In this document: one piece after another, positions 61,844-64,000 of the stretch
Layout: the number at the start of each line of letters is the position of its first letter
Position numbering within the stretch: position 1 is the first letter of the stretch
Assembly: GCF_022458865.1 (NCBI RefSeq)
Contig: NZ_JAJNMU010000014.1
Span: forward strand, 186,001 to 250,000
Direction: 5' to 3'
Length of the DNA stretch: 64,000 nucleotides
Source: Paenibacillus periandrae
Lineage (GTDB): Bacteria > Bacillota > Bacilli > Paenibacillales > NBRC-103111
Notes under the pieces: generated by a model
Databases searched by the model: none
Told to the model about the DNA's origin: nothing
What the model saw: only the letters and a program-made list of their open reading frames with translations
Position numbers and translations under genes: made by a program

Positions 61844-63727
61844 CTATACTCCCTCTTCTGTACTTTCTTCTGCCGCTCCCGCAGCAATTTGATCGGCAGC
61901 TCGAAAGGACAATACCGTAATATCGTCACGCTGTCTTTCATCGCCCATATACGTTTCCAGCTCATGAAGGAACGATTCCTTCTGTTCCATCAGGGATAAA
62001 TTCCCGTAACGAACGATCATTTCCGCGAATCGTTTTTTACCGAATGAATAATCGCGTTCACCGCCGTTTTGATCGAAGAAGCCATCCGTAGTCATATAAT
62101 AACGGGCCTCACCCTCTGGCATCAGATGGTTTGTATATTCATAATCGGAAGGGGTTTTACGGTAGCCCACGCTTCTGCGGTTGCCCTTCCATGATTGCAA
62201 TACCCCGTCCTCATCCACGCGATGCAAGGTGCAGGAAGCACCTGCGAATACGACACAATTCGGTTCAATGGAACAAATGCCGATATCCAGCCCGTCATCA
62301 GTCACACCTTCATGACCATCCTGACCGAGTGTTTCTTTCAACAGGCGATTCAATTGACTCAAAATCGATGCCGGGTCCTCTATCTCTCCACTATCTGCAA
62401 TACGGTTGAGTGCGGATACGGCCAAAAGTGTCATGAATGCGCCAGGCACACCATGACCTGTACAGTCGCCAACAGCTACGAGCGTCCGTTCTCCGAATTG
62501 CTTCGACCAGTAAAAGTCACCGCCTACGACATCCCGCGGCCGCCAAATAACAAAATGCTCATTAAACAATACCTTTAACTGCTGCTCCTTCGGTAAAACA
62601 GATTCCTGCAGCAGCTTGGCGTAATTAATGCTGTCCAGTATTTCCTGATTGCGCTCGTACAATTCCTTCGTGCGTTCCATAACCTGCTTCTCCAGCTCCT
62701 GGTTCAGCAGAATCGCCCGTTTATAAGGATTAGCCAGCTTGCAGGATACATAATAGAAGAAGAACACAATCGAAACTATAGAAACGGCTACGGCCAGAAC
62801 CGTATTCCATTTAATCGTCCGCAGGAAAGACACCGTCTCATTGCGTTCTACCTCAACAAGCAGATGAAGATCCGTCGACTTCAATGGGTAGCTGATCAGA
62901 TCCATTCGCTCGCCTGATTTGGAATCATATTCAAAAATTCGCGTCGTTGTATCAAACTGCCTGAGCACGTCGCTCGAGGCTGAATCTATCAATACATCTC
63001 GGATATTTTTGCCATTATGCTCATACACATCGGATAAATAAATCGATCCCTTGCTATCGATCAGCCATAGATTGATGCCCTTGCCATCCTTGTAGGAAGC
63101 AAAATTATCGGACAGCTCATGAAGATTGATCCCTACACCCACAACCGCCAGGGGCGCGTCAACCGGACCTGCTAATGCGTTCACGAATGCAAACGTATCT
63201 TTAAGCTCGTTATTGTAATCAAAATTCACCGAGGAGGCCTTCTTGAGTGCGATGGAATCAAAGAACCAGCTATCATCAGGATCTTGCTCGCTTATCGTAT
63301 CGATAATCTTTCCATTTTCATCCCAGTAATGCCTTGATTTCGTGCTTGCTATAAAAGTCGTGCTATAGCCTAGTTTTTGATGCAAATAATTCGTTTTTTG
63401 GTGAACCATGGCCTCAAGCGTCGCATTGTTCTCCCCCTCCTGCAGCCATTTCAATAGAGTAGGATCGTTGGCAAACACCAAAGAGGTTTCGATTTCCTTA
63501 TCAATCCGCGCATCTACCTTGGACGAGATAGACTCGGCAATCGTCTCGAGATCACGGCTTTTCAACTTTTTGACGACTTCGTTTTCTGTAAAGAAATATA
63601 CAAATGTGCCGATTAGCACAATCGAAAACACGATCAATACACTAGCCAATATCATGACCTTCGTTACTCCCGAATCGAAGGCAGGTTTGGCTTTCAAATT
63701 TATCTCTGGTTTGAATACATTCGACAT
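61844..63727 (-). CDS. Cache-domain SpoIIE-type serine phosphatase
   Basis: A protein of 627 residues: a membrane helix at about 24-46, an extracellular sensory region (about 50-300, Cache-like, with VGVGINLHELSDNF), a second helix near 310-330, a coiled-coil linker (about 335-375), and a PPM/SpoIIE phosphatase domain with VVGGDFYW, VAVGDCTGHGVPGAFMTLLA and YMTTDGFFDQNGG supplying the metal-binding aspartates. It probably dephosphorylates an anti-anti-sigma-like protein in a partner-switching pathway; no such partner is seen nearby. The ATG at 63727 follows AGGGGTGCACGG; the frame further upstream lacks a site. Confidence 0.88.
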   Translation of the reverse strand: MSNVFKPEINLKAKPAFDSGVTKVMILASVLIVFSIVLIGTFVYFFTENEVVKKLKSRDLETIAESISSKVDARIDKEIETSLVFANDPTLLKWLQEGENNATLEAMVHQKTNYLHQKLGYSTTFIASTKSRHYWDENGKIIDTISEQDPDDSWFFDSIALKKASSVNFDYNNELKDTFAFVNALAGPVDAPLAVVGVGINLHELSDNFASYKDGKGINLWLIDSKGSIYLSDVYEHNGKNIRDVLIDSASSDVLRQFDTTTRIFEYDSKSGERMDLISYPLKSTDLHLLVEVERNETVSFLRTIKWNTVLAVAVSIVSIVFFFYYVSCKLANPYKRAILLNQELEKQVMERTKELYERNQEILDSINYAKLLQESVLPKEQQLKVLFNEHFVIWRPRDVVGGDFYWSKQFGERTLVAVGDCTGHGVPGAFMTLLAVSALNRIADSGEIEDPASILSQLNRLLKETLGQDGHEGVTDDGLDIGICSIEPNCVVFAGASCTLHRVDEDGVLQSWKGNRRSVGYRKTPSDYEYTNHLMPEGEARYYMTTDGFFDQNGGERDYSFGKKRFAEMIVRYGNLSLMEQKESFLHELETYMGDERQRDDITVLSFRAADQIAAGAAEESTEEGV

Positions 63728-63799
63728 CCGTGCACCCCTATTTAAAAGCTTTAGACATCCTTGTAGCCGATAGAGCTGCTTCAGCACGTATGTGTCAGC

Positions 63800-64000
63800 T
63801 TAGTTACCCGTCACGCTATCAATCGTGCCAAACATATCCTTAATCCTCTGAATATCAGCCTCAGGCAGTGGAGGTCGGTTCGCCGATGCAATATTATCCG
63901 CCAGATGCTGTACATTGCCCGTTCCCATCAACACGGAATGAATGCCCGGCTCATATCTGCAAAAGCGGTAAGCCGCATCCATGATGCTTTCAGCACCATG
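63800..64000 (-). CDS. Aldo/keto reductase-like protein, C-terminal part (cut by window edge)
   Basis: The last 66 residues of a minus-strand gene that continues beyond the window: MDAAYRFCRYEPGIHSVLMG, TGNVQHLADNIASANRPPLP, ending SVTGN. The pattern of a short loop with GTGN followed by a helix and the PLP turn matches the cofactor-binding C-terminus of aldo/keto reductases. It is not the same gene as the complete reductase at 41254-42222. It precedes the SpoIIE-type gene by about 70 bases and may be co-transcribed with it. Confidence 0.7.
   Translation of the reverse strand, partial: HGAESIMDAAYRFCRYEPGIHSVLMGTGNVQHLADNIASANRPPLPEADIQRIKDMFGTIDSVTGN

Noticed and set aside
1..64000. tRNA, rRNA, riboswitch, prophage or integrase genes
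   Set aside because: I searched by eye for T-loop sequences, riboswitch-like leaders and recombinase genes and found none that I could support.

Overview
The window reads as chromosomal DNA from a low-to-moderate GC, spore-forming Gram-positive bacterium of the Paenibacillus type. The reasons are strong AGGAGG-like ribosome binding sites with frequent TTG and GTG starts, three sugar-type ABC importers that lack their own ATPase, large membrane-anchored AraC regulators with an extracellular sensor, an S-layer homology protein, a classical Fur box and a CcpA-type cre site. This assignment is inferred from gene content, not from a marker gene; no rRNA or tRNA gene is visible.

Layout. 1-1.2 kb: start of an unidentified gene, a DUF4180 gene and a decayed stretch. 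1.2-8.3 kb: an LplB/LplC-type importer operon with a DUF1861 beta-propeller protein, divergent from an AraC sensor-regulator. 8.6-9.5 kb: ADP-ribosylglycohydrolase. 9.6-18.3 kb: a LacI-controlled operon (binding protein, two permeases, PHP-type phosphoesterase, GH38-like DUF5054 protein) with a readable promoter and two operators. 18.4-26.6 kb: a tightly overlapping five-gene SWIM, HEAT, MoxR ATPase, DUF5682, VWA cluster. 26.7-41.2 kb: mixed functions, including a cadherin-like surface protein overlapping a TPR-glycosyltransferase gene, an AI-2E transporter, an orphan sensor kinase paired with a HisRS-like protein, and a nucleoside hydrolase divergent from an AraC regulator. 41.2-52.6 kb: a catabolic locus with dhaK, dhaL, an aldo/keto reductase, a third importer, an UPF0303 protein, a PhyH-like oxygenase and its AraC sensor-regulator. 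52.8-55.1 kb: an AT-rich islet with an SLH protein and broken genes. 55.1-64 kb: an iron-siderophore binding protein under Fur, aspA, Dabb, AraC and PhyH genes, a rhomboid and radical SAM pair, a SpoIIE-type phosphatase and a partial aldo/keto reductase.

How the parts work together. Each importer probably borrows a shared ATPase encoded elsewhere and sits next to its own regulator. In the 41-52 kb locus a 69-base block is conserved without gaps (59 of 69 positions identical) upstream of both dhaK and the PhyH gene, so the kinase and uptake operons are probably one regulon of the AraC protein encoded between them.

The most unusual structure is a family of dispersed intergenic repeats. Three full copies of a 160-200 base element (28.7, 43.1 and 51.4 kb) carry terminal inverted repeats, an inner hairpin and a conserved short reading frame; a detachable hairpin module of about 35 bases also occurs alone and in tandem just upstream of ribosome binding sites. 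A second, unrelated 171-base inverted-repeat element lies at 49.6 kb. These elements sit inside operons, separate dhaK from dhaL, and supply or abut stop codons.
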